Under the pieces are notes generated by a model, which worked only from the letters and a program-made list of their open reading frames with translations, did no database searches and was not told the DNA's origin. 64,000 nt of DNA from Spirometra erinaceieuropaei (lineage: Eukaryota > Platyhelminthes > Cestoda > Diphyllobothriidea > Diphyllobothriidae): NCBI GenBank assembly GCA_902702965.1, contig CACRXP010000429.1:114486-178485 (forward strand), in the 5' to 3' direction. Position 1 is the first letter of the stretch. Each line of letters opens with the position of its first letter. Shown here piece by piece: positions 23,174-35,217 of the stretch. Position numbers and translations under genes: made by a program.

Positions 23174-24399
23174 CTAGAGATTGCAACAGTCAAGCGATTT
23201 AGGATAGAAATGGGATCTCAAAAGGTTATCTGACAGAAGACACACACTGGTATTTAAAATAGAGTTACACACTATTTCACAACTTCTACATAGCAGTGGA
23301 GCTGAAAAATTTTAAAATACGCATTTGGCCTGATCGAACACCATCAGCTTGTTCGGGGGAAATCTCTGCTTTTGCAACTGCGGTCAACTTCGTTGCATTC
23401 AGGACAAACGTATAATTTCATTGAACATGGAGTAAAGAGTTTGAACTGACTTGGTCAGCTACTGGTGCTGGAGGTCGGAAGACTTACATGAGCCGGTGTG
23501 GAAATTGGAGCTGAGGAGTGAACAGAGTATGCAATTAACACGGCAAACTTTTGGCGGTCATGCAGAAAAGGAAACAACAGTCTCGTCACACTGACCATCA
23601 TCGCGTAGGATGGCTCTTTCTAAGGACCTTGTCCGTAAATTAGGTCTTTTAGTAGCAATCGCAGTCATATTAAAAGGTTGAAGCATTAATAATGCCACTG
23701 CCAGCAGCGGAAAAGGGCTGATTGGCATGCATCAACAGCATGCGTCCTAAATATATCGAAGAAAGGGATAAACAAAGAAGTCGCGCGATGGGGTAAATGG
23801 AAACTGAAAAATAACAGCGAAATGTATTGTTGCCAGCCTCTGCATTTTTTGCTGAAGGACTTTAGCAAAGCTTACAAAAAAGGAAATTGAGGGGAAAAAT
23901 GCCTGGATATAGCCTTTAGGAAATTAAACTGATTGAAAGATAACGCATATTTATTTTAAGTTTCCTAGCACACTAATTGAAAACGCTTTTAAATAATTGC
24001 TCATTCATTGCCGGTAAGCAATTGCGGGGTCTACTGGCGTTCATAAAGTTACGACTGGGTGGCATTTCGGACTATTAGACTTTAACAGATTAATATTTTA
24101 ACCTTTCACAGTTGAAGCCATGGACACACAATCAATTTACTGTCATTAACTGAGTCTTTTGAACTTTAGAATACAACGTGATTATGTCTGCACAGTTTGT
24201 CCTTGCCAGCTTGCCACATTCAAATGTGCCTTCTTGATTTTTCGGACTGGCATTGTTATATTCGCCCAACAGTAGGACCCCACTTTCCTGCAGAATATAA
24301 GACACAGTATAGCAGAGAACGGCTTTAGTCTGTACATCACTCTCAATTCCTCTGGCCGTATTTAAGGGTTCTGCCCTTGTCTGGTTACCGTGTTCCTAT

Positions 24400-24640
24400 T
24401 GGTCCAGTCCTGAGCGCCCGCATGGGCAGAGCCTCGTGTGTTTGTGACTCCCGAGTGTCGCGCGTAACACGGCGGCGTGCTAATTATTGGCTCGCACGCT
24501 GGGTTGCCTGACGGGACTGAGCTGCGAGTTCGCGGTTCTTTGTCAGGCGTGACCGCCGGACGACGGGGGTGGTGTGTCATGTTCCGGGCAGTCCTAACAG
24601 GCATTAATCCGTTGATTGGTGTTAACGTAGAATTCCCAGT
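24400..24640. other. GC-rich island in channel intron 2
   Basis: CpG-rich stretch (CGCGCGTAACACGGCGGCGTGC, CCGCCGGACGACGGGGG within it) in an AT-rich intron. Could be a mobile-element head or an internal promoter; neither can be shown. Confidence 0.4.
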
Positions 24641-25554
24641 CGGTGTCGCCAGTGAATCGCCCGCTGAATTACTTGTTTCGCCTCCAGGCGCAGATTAAAA
24701 AATGCCCAAGGCCTGTAATTTACTTGGAATACACCAGAGGAATTTAATTTTTGGAGTGGAATTTGTCAATTCCGAATCGTTCTCAAACCTACCGACCACG
24801 CTGGACGACGGTGAAATTAAATCCGATGCATATAATGCCTCAACTTGAGTGGATGGTTGCTTTTCGGCCTACCAGGTGGAGTTAGGAAGCCATTTTTGGG
24901 AATACGCCAAGCGTTAAGCAGAAAATAAATGAGTACTAAACTTGCATAAGTAGACAAATGCAGAAACTGTATTCGTAATTCGGCACACGAAACCGGTGTA
25001 GTTTCTAATCCTTGCACATTAAAAAACGAAGAATCTCCTTAAGCGTGATCAGCTTCTGCTCTCTTTTTATGACATACCAGTAACACTGAGAGACCATGTG
25101 ACATTCTTTTGGGAGATCTGTTGTAGGAACGTTTTGGTAGCAATTGTTGACGGGATCGCTATTCAGTTGTATGCCATTATTATTTCGTTGTAAATAAATC
25201 CCCCTCGCGTTACGGTATGTAAATAATATCCAGGTGAATATAGCAAAATTTTTTGGTATTTTCTTTAGTTTGAGAACAATTAATTCCAACTTCGACTTGC
25301 AGGACGATTAGATGTTTATGACAATGAACCTGCCATCCTAAAGAAAACACCAATGCGACTTCCTCCAAAAGATCAAGTCCTGCATTATTACCCAATGAAT
25401 GCGTGTAAGATGCGTGAATAAGCAATCAATGCACCTACACGAACGAATATTGTCCACAGCAGAGGGTATGGGGCGGTACACTTGAAATATCAACTGCAAA
25501 CATGGGCAGCTGACTTTCGCTGGCAGGCAAATTTCGATACGGCGGACGTGACTC

Positions 25555-25632
25555 GACCGTTGATGTGACTGAGGCAGTTGTCTGGGGAAATCGAACCACC
25601 ACCAGGGCAGACATCGCTAGTTAAACTATGAA
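25555..25632 (-). repeat. Possible tRNA-derived SINE remnant
   Basis: On the minus strand ACTAGCGATGTCTGCC and GGTGGTTCGATTTCCCC look like the B-box half of a tRNA-like head. No A box is left. Confidence 0.3.
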
Positions 25633-25903
25633 TAAACGCAAAATTGTATATGCCTCCGGCTTTGGAGCGCCTACCAGGTTAACATGTCTCTAACGGTAGA
25701 CAGTCGTCAAGCTTATTCCAGCATGTCCTACTTAGGTCTAAGTCTGTCCACCCTTGTCAGGTTAATGATCAGTTACAGCTAAAAGACCTTAAACTATTAG
25801 CTTTGTCAACAGCAGTCCCCTCGGCCCTTAAACGTGCCCTTGAATATGCTAAGGGGATTTCAGGTTTAGACAGAGTGAATGAAACAAACATTTGCCGGCT
25901 GAC

Positions 25904-26131
25904 CTTTGCAGCGGAAGACGACTTTGGTACTTCAAAGATCGACCATATTCGGGGCCTAAGCTTCTGCCAGAATGTAAGATTGTTGCACTCAAACTCATCT
26001 TCCAGACCGAAGCGCTTGTAGAGACCAACGTCGGTAATCTCTTCGGCATCCATCTCAGCTCGGTCAAGAATCTGAAGAGTGTCCTGTGTGTCTCGATGTG
26101 CTGTGTAAGTCATCCAGCAGCAGGGTTCCAC
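25904..26131 (-). CDS. Shaw: Kv3/Shaw potassium channel, exon 2 (T1 end and linker)
   Basis: Exon of 228 bp coding 76 residues (94-169 of the joined protein), phase 0 at both ends. It follows an acceptor TTATCTAG at 26139-26132 and ends with AAG before the donor GTCAGC (25903-25902). The first residues VEPCCWMTYTAHRDTQ complete the T1 zinc site: C97 and C98 lie exactly 20 residues after C76 of exon 1. The rest, through FWQKLRPRIWSIFEVPKSSS, is the standard T1-S1 linker, which ends just before the membrane. The exon is well inside the gene, 12.5 kb from exon 1 and 2.7 kb from exon 3. No frameshift or internal stop is seen, so the gene appears intact here. Confidence 0.93.
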
Positions 26132-27129
26132 CTAGATAACAGCAGGATTCAAAACTTGAATGAAAACATCTAACACAGGACACATCTTATGAAAACATCC
26201 CCGTTAATGTAGTATGTATAACGATAGGGTCATAGAGGATTATGTCAGTTTTAAAGTCCAATTTCCTCTCTTGCCTAATTTAAAAGACCTGATGACGTAA
26301 TACACTGATGAAAGCATAAAGCCCCTAAGAATCACAGTAAAAAAGCCATCTCATTTGCGGCATGATTTGTTAGCAATTGGCCTGTAACTTGGTCGAGAAA
26401 GCCATGAAATAAGTACTTCATCCATCAAGTTGTGTCTGTGCTGTTAGGATTAGCATCGGCAAAATTAAACACCTGTCGGAGTAAAAAATACTCGCCACAG
26501 CCTTTTTAAAAAAGACATAAAAGTTCCAATTTTTGAATTCATTCTTATTCTAGGAGAAGGTGCGGTCAGGCAGAGGCAAGAAGTGGGCTAGGCTTCGTGA
26601 GTGAGATGACGACTAGTAGCAGTTGAAGCTAAATTCTAAGCGCTCTCAGAAGGACTCGTTATGTAGTTTTTGGCTTTACTAGAAATTCTTGTCAGACGTT
26701 AAAATCATATTGAGCACGCTTTAAAACACACCTATGTACTCTAATAAGGAAGGGTTAAACTATTCATATTCGACGTTTAAATGACTCGATGAATACAATT
26801 CTTGATTTGTCAGATATGGATGGCAGATTATCAATCAAGATTTTACATTAGTAAGGCCATCGGTTAAAGCGCATGATAAAAGGACCCGATATAGTCCTCA
26901 AATATTCGGACAAAACATTTTAAGCTGTAAATGCCTTTTTACTTATCAGGAATATTTCATAGGGAATCTGACAATTCTTGCGTACTCACGCAGAAAACTG
27001 ATACTGACAACTATGTGGCTTTCTCAGTCAAAATGACAGGAAATCATTCATCAGACCGTTTTTCAGTGCAAAAATCGCACATACTCCCTTCGTAAGCGAG
27101 ATATTTATCTATTTTCTAAAAATTAATTG

Positions 27130-27440
27130 AAACCACATTTTGTTTTTACTTTTCGTTCATTATCCGATATTCCTAGCATTCCTTCAGTACGCATCACCAT
27201 TGACCAGGAGATAATCATATTCTGCAACCAAATGAATTCGCCCTATTTAATCGGAAAGGATGAATTCCACATACGCGTTTGATTCAGCAAAAGCAGAAGA
27301 CAATTTTCAGTAGAGTGGTTTTGTTGATATACCACAGATTTTTTTGCATCATTCTTTGATGCGGGGTAAAATCTACACTATACGGGTAAAAACTACGCGA
27401 TACAAACGTCCTGTGGAAAATCTGTCATGCGCGGAAGGAA
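27130..27440. repeat. Dispersed repeat, copy 1 (partner 28500-28780)
   Basis: TCGTTCATTATCCGATATTCCTAGCAT and AATCATATTCTGCAACCAAAT are matched downstream by TCGTTATCCAATATTCCTAGTAT and AATCACATTCTGCGATTAAAT; further blocks (TTTGCATCATT, GATGCGGGGTAAAA) keep the order. Confidence 0.6.
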
Positions 27441-28499
27441 AGTCTAAAAAATAAATTTCAGAAACCCAAAAAACAGTTAAGAATTTTATTTTTAGCCGAT
27501 CGCAGTAAACTCCCACAGCAGCATTTTCAGGCGCCTATTTATGACATTAACATTCTCGCATTTTGACAATCAACTTTCACAAAAATTGTGTTCTTTTAGT
27601 CAGTTCCAACTAGGCTTTTATGAAATCTCTTTGAGACGAGAATTGAAAACGGGCTTTTAAAATCCATAAGCGCGTGAATGCTAATGTAAAAATTTTGGTT
27701 AATTTTATTTTACACAAAAGCTCTACGCATTTGCTGGCTACATAGCAAAAGATTGGAGCTAAAAGTGGACACATAAGCAGGCGAAAACCCGTAGAATTTG
27801 ATTACCTGTCAAACCACAACCGCACCTCCTTAAATGCACTTTTATAATTTGAGATTGCCTTACAGAATAAACATTTATACCAATGTCATGGAAGTAATAT
27901 TTATGTAGAGGCGTAAGTGCATTTATAATAATATCAGACTCGTTATCTGTCAAAAAAGTGTTTTTTTAAAAAAAGTCAAAAGGTAAGGAACGCGAAACGT
28001 TGGGGTTTTTAACTACCAGTTGAAAACCTCCTTATGTCAAGGCCACTACCGCACCCTTTGCCGCAGTTTTATCTCTTAATTTTTGAACATTGGTTCACTG
28101 AATAACAGCAAGGGCCTGTGATAGGGTTAGAAAACATCCTACGTCGTGTACCATTCATGTACCTACAACGTAAATGGCCATCATTTTTTCGATCTATACG
28201 TATATTAGCGTTTGCAAAATCAGCGATCTCGCCCAGCTGTAGACAACTTTTAAGTCCTAAGTACCAGGCACAGTACGATTTAAACTGATGTTGCCCATGT
28301 CTGCAGTAAAAGGGCAGAAAAATGAACGCTGTTATCAAGAAGGCAGCAATTTATGTTGACACAACAGGCGGGTGTTGACGACTCTTTTGTCCTTCCAGTA
28401 AAAAATGACAACGAAACATTAATTAGCCACCGAGTCAGGCAAAAATTGCGCCGACTCTATTCTTGAGCGTGCTTGTCCTGGATGCTGAAAACTATTATT

Positions 28500-28780
28500 A
28501 AAACGGAATCTTGATTATTTGTTTTAATTCGGATTCGTTATCCAATATTCCTAGTATGCACTCAAAATGTGTTACCACCGCCGCAGAGAAAATCACATTC
28601 TGCGATTAAATTACCTCCTGCTCACTTGTTAAAATGGAAAATGGTTGCAGTAGGGCATATTTTTCGTGTCCGACAAATATTTCTGCATCATTTTTGAGGA
28701 AGGTAAAACATCTGATCGGCGCAGACGTCCAGAGAATGCACGATCTGTCGTGCGGCGGGCGAGAAAACTAAAAACATAGA
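28500..28780. repeat. Dispersed repeat, copy 2 (partner 27130-27440)
   Basis: Direct copy of 27130-27440 with indels; ends in GGCGGGCGAGAAAACTAAAAA, matching GCGGAAGGAAAGTCTAAAAA. Confidence 0.6.
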
Positions 28781-31700
28781 CTCTGTGATCCTCCAAACGT
28801 AGGCGAGTAGTTGCTTTACTGACATTGGTGACGGGGGGCACACCGACTGACATACATAATTCACTGTTCTCCTTGTACCTCGGGAGGGGGGCTGTCGGGC
28901 CCAGCTGGTAGCCGCACAGAGGCGTGCAATTTAGATAGGATAGCATTATTGAAATTGGGATTCCTTAAATTGGTAAGTTCGTCAGTTCTTCGCCGTCTTC
29001 GATAATAGAAAAGACTGCCGACGAAAATTGCTCTATTGTAAAGTTATTTTTGAAGAGTGTATTTATAACCAGAATTTCAAGCTATTATTCGAAATTCCCA
29101 ATCATATGCGCTCGACGCTAAGATCTCTCATAAATATTCCATAACAAGGCACTACTTTTGCACAAAGAAACCACGTAGGCGTGTGTTGGATCCTATAGAC
29201 CCTAGGGTGGACAGCCTGTGCAGAACCATATTTAGATCTCAACTGGTTGCAAACACCTGAGAAATTATCTGACACCTACTTAGATTTCGGCTTCCCAAAG
29301 GGCACTGTTATATTTTGGAAAATACTGCATTTTGAGGGTAGTTGTGGGTGCTTTTACAGTGGATTTTATATAAAGGTCCAGTTGCTTATTGCAAAAACCT
29401 CATAAAACGCTACTTCAAAAAAGATGCGCCAGTTCATACTGCAAGACGCAGAAATAGGAAGCTCCGAGTCCAGAGACCTGACGGTAATTTCCAGCGAGAG
29501 TGAATTGCAAAAGCTAGAGCTGCAGTTTAGTTTGAATTTGCTATAGGGGTTAAGGATATAGGTGTTTGTCTGGAATCGTACTCAGGCCCTACGCAGGGCC
29601 TCCCATGCCGTTTATGCTTTTTGAGTTCTGAAAAATTGTAAGCATCATATTCCTCGTGTAGCAGGCTATCAGGAAAAGCTTGATTGCTCACGAAGTAAGG
29701 CTTCGATACAAGACACTGAAAGCTGATCACTTTTTGACGTATAAAACTTTTCAGATCTCTACTTTGAATGTACTGCGATAATAACGGGGTCAGTAAACTG
29801 CAGAAAACTGTCCCTTTGCCGTCATCATGCGTGATAATGTCCAATTCGGTCTTGTCCTCATCCCGTGGGAACAGACAATAATGGACATTAAGCCTACAAT
29901 TTCATTTTGCCAGATAACGAAAGGTATAATTAAATTGCGCTTCAGTGTCAAATATATGTGACTATGATGAGCCTCTTCTACCTGTTCGTCGTTTTTAAGG
30001 CTAAATCTGTAAGTTTTGAACATTCGACAAGACAAATGAGGATTAGGGTGGCAAATCCAGTGCTGGCTTCGCCAGTGGCCACTGTCGCCTGAGAGGACAA
30101 CTCCGGGTTCTGTGCACAATAAACCCCTGATTCTGGTGCCTTCCACCTTCTCCTTCCAATCTGGGATCTGACCTGGTGGTTGTTGAGCACAAAGCACTTA
30201 ATTTCGCTGCTTGTTCACGCCAGATTTTGTTTTGCTGGTTGCAGATGGTGGCGTGTTCAAGTGGCCCATTGCTAACCGCGACGCTGTGTGGACGCAGGTA
30301 TGCCCGAACTGACGATTGTGTAACTTCAGGTCAGCGCGTCTAGGAAGGCTCGCTGCAAAGGATCAATAACCTTCAGACAGCGAGGTCTTGAACAATGAGG
30401 CCAGACCGGTCATGATGGCTGCCCACTTCAGCGTCCCAAAGTGGCAACAATTTCCTGGAGTGAGTTGTTTATTCTTCGAAAAAATCTGAACGCGTTGGAG
30501 AAGGCGGCAGAGCATGCGGAGTTTGTTGACGTCACAGAGTTCGAGAAAACATGTGCAGCTGTGTACAGGCATTACGAGTATACATCAGAGTTGCCGGAAA
30601 ACAATGTACTTTTTATGTTCTGCTCCATTTTAATTCTGTAGCTTTTTACGCGCGTCAGGTCTTTTTTTGGCTTCTGATATAAATTTTGTTTTTAATACTG
30701 GACATGACAAAGTGGGAGACATAAAATGTGAAGGCGGTCATGTTCGTTATTGCATTTTATGTGAATTTCGCAAGGAACCCAAAGCAACAACAGTCAGCAA
30801 AACAGTTTTTGTTGTTGTTTATCCAAATGCTCTGGTCGTTCGCCAGCGTCAGCGTTAGTTTGCGAGATGCTAATCTGGCGATTTCAGCCGAAAAGACTAG
30901 TAAGAGCAGGATAGTTATCTTTCGAGCGCAATCCTAGCGGCATTCTCACGTCAGATTTTCGATGAATTATTAGGAAAACTAAATCCGACATGGACGTCTG
31001 CTAAAGCACACATTCAACAGATAAAGGGGGTTAGTGGAGAAGGCGCCTGGGTCTCACAGCAACTTTTGGTAAAAACAAAGTCCAGCATTTCATAAACTGA
31101 AACGTTTGCTTACGTGGACAGGAAGAGGAGTTATTTTTTACTTAAAAACCACTGGAAAGGAGAACTGGATCCTTTGCGCTAACAATAAGCGCAAACGCCA
31201 ACGCCTACAAATCAGAAACTAGTTCTCGCGGCAAAATTAGACTTATACCATAGGGGGGTCTTGCTATGTGCTTGGTGAGATTTCATAGGTACAATTCGTT
31301 TTGAGCTATTGGTACAGTTTCAGATCGTAACAGCGGACCTTGACTATCACTACTTAAGACGTCTGAACCAAACGCTTACCGGTAAACATGCAGCGTAAAC
31401 CAATAGAAGAGGTGTCGTTCTCCAAAATGCAGTGCGAGTCAGCATTGGGACCCACAGACCCAGAACAAGTTTCGAGATTTATGTCGAAGAGCATTTGGCT
31501 AGCATACGCGTGCTTCCGATAAATTCTCATCGGACTTGTACATTTAGGTGAGAACGAGGTACAAAGAAAACGAGGCGAAAAAGAAAACTCTGTTCCATAG
31601 AGTCCCATTTCCAGGGGACGCGGCAAGTGAACTCCTAAAGAGACAACTTGATCAAGCTGTCTCGCGAACCATCCCAGCAGCAAGGGTTCACGTATAGTTC

Positions 31701-31968
31701 TCAACCAACGCCGTCTTACGCGGAGAAGGTAAGGAAGGTTTGGCAACTCAGACCTAGCCCATGTGCATTTATTCTACTTGCTCCTGTGGAGTAGGCTACA
31801 TTTGTCGTACGGGTGGGTGTCTATCCACAGGATACGAGAACGCTTCCCGGCATGGTTGAGGAAAGATGAAATTAAGAGTATACACAGCTGCCAATAGAAG
31901 CGAAGAGACGAGTCCCACGAAGCAGTCGTAAGGAAGGCGATACGATTGCCGGGGCAAGAGATTTATTT

Positions 31969-32010
31969 GCCTGACGTTTCAGATTCTTGCTTGAACTCAT
32001 CATCAGAGAC
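31969..32010 (-). ncRNA. Hammerhead ribozyme with complete core
   Basis: Minus strand from 32010: GTCT (stem I), CTGATGA (core), a 19-nt stem II region at 31999-31981 with a 5-bp stem and one bulge, GAAAC-GTC (core, minimal helix III and cleavage site), AGGC (stem I partner, one G-U). The catalytic bases CTGATGA and GAAA and the GTC cleavage triplet are all intact. Minimal helix III is the form known for PLE hammerheads. It lies in the sense strand of channel intron 1. Confidence 0.75.
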
Positions 32011-32024
32011 CCGTATCTGTTTTT

Positions 32025-32066
32025 GTCTCTGATGATGGGTTCCGGCAGGAATTTGGAACGTCAGGC
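32025..32066 (+). ncRNA. Hammerhead ribozyme, mutated core
   Basis: The mirror copy on the plus strand: GTCT, CTGATGA, stem II GGGTTCC/GGAATTT with loop GGCA, then GGAAC-GTC and AGGC. GAAA has become GGAA, which should abolish or greatly weaken cleavage. Stem II pairs better here than in the minus-strand copy. Confidence 0.65.
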
Positions 32067-32307
32067 AGCGTCCCAGCGATCGTGCCTCCTTCTTCACAGT
32101 ATACACAACTCCATCCTCGCACATATGGTTGATTATGGGTATCGTGTGGATCCGTGTGATTTTCAAGGTCCCACCTAGCTCCTCTAAGCGACCGGAGCAA
32201 CGCTTACTAGCGACAGCAGAAGCGACCGCCATCAGACCACAGAGGCCAATCCTGTGCGCGCAGACAAAGCCTTTAGGACGGCCCGATTAACTTCATACAT
32301 GTCTCAG

Positions 32308-32807
32308 NNNNNNNNNNNNNNNNNNNNNNNNNNNNNNNNNNNNNNNNNNNNNNNNNNNNNNNNNNNNNNNNNNNNNNNNNNNNNNNNNNNNNNNNNNNNN
32401 NNNNNNNNNNNNNNNNNNNNNNNNNNNNNNNNNNNNNNNNNNNNNNNNNNNNNNNNNNNNNNNNNNNNNNNNNNNNNNNNNNNNNNNNNNNNNNNNNNNN
32501 NNNNNNNNNNNNNNNNNNNNNNNNNNNNNNNNNNNNNNNNNNNNNNNNNNNNNNNNNNNNNNNNNNNNNNNNNNNNNNNNNNNNNNNNNNNNNNNNNNNN
32601 NNNNNNNNNNNNNNNNNNNNNNNNNNNNNNNNNNNNNNNNNNNNNNNNNNNNNNNNNNNNNNNNNNNNNNNNNNNNNNNNNNNNNNNNNNNNNNNNNNNN
32701 NNNNNNNNNNNNNNNNNNNNNNNNNNNNNNNNNNNNNNNNNNNNNNNNNNNNNNNNNNNNNNNNNNNNNNNNNNNNNNNNNNNNNNNNNNNNNNNNNNNN
32801 NNNNNNN
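32308..32807. other. Assembly gap (500 N)
   Basis: Exactly 500 N, so its true size may be unknown. It lies inside the PLE remnant of intron 1. Confidence 1.
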
Positions 32808-33235
32808 CTCGTTGCCACTTACTGCCTTCTCTCCAACCCCGGTATGCATGAAAAGACGAACAGTAATGAATTTCTCTTATAGCTCGCACAATTTACTTTG
32901 AATCTCGTTCCCATCTAAAAGTACATGTCCGATGACAATTTATCGAATGCACGCGTATGCTTGCCAAATGCTCTTCTGATTATCACTTGATCAGGCTTCC
33001 GCGACAATTCCTGCGCGGAGTACATGTCAAAATATTGATGATGTAGAGACTGAATTCTGGCGATTCTGTTTATCTAAACAAACTTATTTTTACTAAGTGA
33101 GTGCTGATAACTTAACCTCAAGAGGGACAACATCATTTTTGATAGCAGCAATAACTAGCACCTTAATAAGAACATGTCTTAGGACAGACAGACAGATTAA
33201 ACACACAGGCAATGCTGACCACACATGCGAGCAAG

Positions 33236-33735
33236 CCTGACTGCGGAGGGGTGTTGATTTACGTGAATGAGATGTGTCCTAAAGCGTGATTTGGGCTACG
33301 CAGAGTAGAGAACCACTCAGTAATTTCAGAGGGGCAAACGATCACTTCGCCCACTGGCTCCTACCATTGCAATGCTGGGTGGATTGTATGAGTAAAACGC
33401 TTTCAAAGCAACAGCTGCTGGGCCGGATGGCGTCCAACCGTTTCGCACTACAGGCAGCCTCTGCTCTGGTGCCCCTTAGTAACATGCACTTCACGAAGTC
33501 CACGATTCCTGACGCCTGGCGTGCAGTAAGAATCAAGGTTACCCCTAAAACGTCCACTTATTTTGGTTCTAGATCTTTTTCCCCCTTTGCCAGCCCTTCT
33601 ACACCACTGAACTTAGCCGAACGAGTTGCCTTGGATATTACTGTGCAATTCTCCTTCAAAATTTTCTATCCTCACCAAAATGTGCTTTCTTTCCTTAACT
33701 ACCAGGGCGCTTTATTCAAAGTCGATATATATTGA
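33236..33735 (+). pseudogene. Decayed non-LTR retrotransposon (LINE) with internal deletion
   Basis: CGGVLIYVNEM at 33238-33272 resembles the endonuclease domain of a LINE. About 130 bp later, KATAAGPDGVQPF at 33405-33443 is the classic motif before the reverse transcriptase fingers; a frameshift then leads to STIPDAWRAVRIKVTPKTS at 33496-33552 in the frame that stays open to 33735. Normally several hundred residues separate these parts, so most of the element is deleted. It lies in channel intron 1, antisense to the gene. Confidence 0.68.
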
Positions 33736-34059
33736 AAATGGCTTTCTGTTTGTTTATAATTAACGCCGATGACAGCGTGAAATAAGATTTTCGGCATGCA
33801 TTTATTTATGTTCTGTATCCCCTTACCCTCCGTCCCGTGTGTTGTCCCACCCGTAAAGCCCCAACTATCACCATTCAACGTATGACACGGTCCACAGGCT
33901 AGCTCAAGTTAGTTGGGGGTCCTACACCCTATCGTTACTGGCACTGGAATTGTGCACCACTCCGTAGTTAGCATGTGCAGCAGGGTTAGAAAAGTCAAGG
34001 GTCGACCAAATTCCTGGAGCAGTCAGGCAAGTTTTGTTTTATTTTATGTCTAGACTGTC

Positions 34060-34430
34060 CTTGTAACAACACAGCTCAAGCCAAGTGCAACCTCCGATCA
34101 CGAATGCACACGAACAGAAAATGGTTGTGCGACGGTGAATCATCTCAAGTGGCTGCCTACACCGTTTGGAACGGGTCAAGAGTTAAACATCACGACCACG
34201 AAAAAAATTGCTCATTTTGGAAACGAGAGAAGCTGAGAATTGATCGAGGCCTGGGCCCCGAATGAGAGCTGAGGCCTGCGCAGTCATCCACAAATGTGAG
34301 GAACTGATCGTTGATTGTAAGCACCTTTTACAACAGTCATCTATTCTGTTTCTGATCTTAACCCTGACGATGGACTCCTGTGCAAGGTTGAGAGCAAAAA
34401 AGAGTAAATAAATATGTTCGCTGTTCGATC
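34060..34430 (+). pseudogene. Decayed PLE C-terminus followed by hammerhead-like relic
   Basis: Plus-strand words such as CNLRSRMHTN, SSQVAAYTVWNGSRVKHHD resemble the second half of a PLE GIY-YIG domain, with stops and frame loss. At 34363-34400 comes CTGACGATGGACTCC...GGTTGAGA and then AGTAAATAAATATGT, matching the order core, stem II and AT-rich tail in the other terminal repeats; GAAA is not preserved. Low similarity, so the call rests on the order of pieces. Confidence 0.45.
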
Positions 34431-35217
34431 AGTCCTCTTTTATGATCAAATCTGATCTAGCCATGATATCAACTCTGGCAAATGGCATTTAATACCGGTT
34501 TTTGAGCTATGCTTGTGGATTACCTGATCCGTGACACGTGTAAGTAATAAAAAAAAGTATGGTCTACTTTTCATTCTATTTGCGCACAGAATGAGATGGT
34601 TTATCAAAAAGACCTAACCAGTAACGTTTTGCTGGTTTTTATTGTGTAGATGCTAATATCTGAACATTTCAATGCGACAGATTTGGCATCAATATTTTCG
34701 GTTCAAGTCAAAAGCTACATCCATCATAAATTCGTCCTGACACATTTTTTTTCTTTTGCATAGCTTCCTTATAGTCTTTCGGGAGTATTAGCTAGCCGAT
34801 GAAAGAGCGGTATTGTGAAAAAGTGAGAATCAGTCAAGCGCCTAAATATCCGAAGTGATGTTTTAGAGCAAAACTAATAGAAAAAGCAGGCGGTTTTACG
34901 ATCGCGAAGAGGTAGTCTGACATTTGCGTTATCTGCCCTTAAGGCATTCATGTCCTATCCAATTTCGCTAACAGTCAAAGGATGGCACCCAAATAAATCC
35001 GTTACCTAGAAATAATACCTTTAACAGTGGACCTAAACGCCTTCAGGCTATATCAGCGTTTGCAGGCCTTCCTTCACGCACTACTCGGACTTCCCACGAC
35101 GGCCTAACATAGGCTGGTCGAACGAACATCGCAGGAGGTTGCATGGACGATGGTCGCTGTAACCCAACCTTCCCCATCGGTACAAACGTACACCTGAATA
35201 TACGGCATACATTCGCA

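Larger units (their letters stand above)
23174..25903 (-). other. Intron 2 of the Shaw-type channel (GT-AG)
   Basis: The intron is 2.73 kb, with donor GTCAGC and acceptor CTCTAG, phase 0. Inside, 24400-24640 is a short GC-rich island unlike its AT-rich surroundings, and 25555-25632 resembles the B-box part of a tRNA-derived SINE on the minus strand. Nothing else is recognisable. Confidence 0.85.
31887..32097. mobile_element. 211-bp insertion with two opposed hammerheads and 10-bp target duplication
   Basis: AGTATACACA occurs at 31877-31886 and again at 32098-32107, and the interrupted PLE nuclease reading is continuous once the piece between is set aside. The insert is largely an inverted repeat (about 31932-32010 against 32025-32093) around a 14-nt spacer, each arm carrying a hammerhead motif. 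It therefore looks like a minimal mobile unit made of two opposed PLE-type terminal repeats, with no protein. Confidence 0.72.
31484..32978 (+). mobile_element. PLE remnant between inverted repeats, split by an insertion and a gap
   Basis: Inverted arms of about 84 bp at 31484-31567 and 32894-32978 share AGAGCATTTGG and AGCATACGCGTGC and resemble the arm at 15871, so this is the same PLE family. The start of a GIY-YIG domain is at 31795-31876 (YICRTGGCLS-like, then PGMVEER-like after frame loss). It resumes at 32108 as NSILAHMVDYGYRVDPCDFQ and continues decayed to 32290. A 211-bp insertion lies between the halves, and a 500-N gap follows. Several stops and frame changes show it is dead. It lies in channel intron 1, antisense to the gene. 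Confidence 0.7.

Noticed and set aside
24400..24640. CpG-island promoter of the channel
   Set aside because: It lies in intron 2, downstream of the start codon exon, and has no first-exon signal.
29790..30197. 135-codon frame as a gene
   Set aside because: No known domain, overlaps another frame, and lies in the intron of a gene among repeats.
32254..32901. Open frames across the second gap
   Set aside because: Same artefact; the flanks belong to a decayed PLE.
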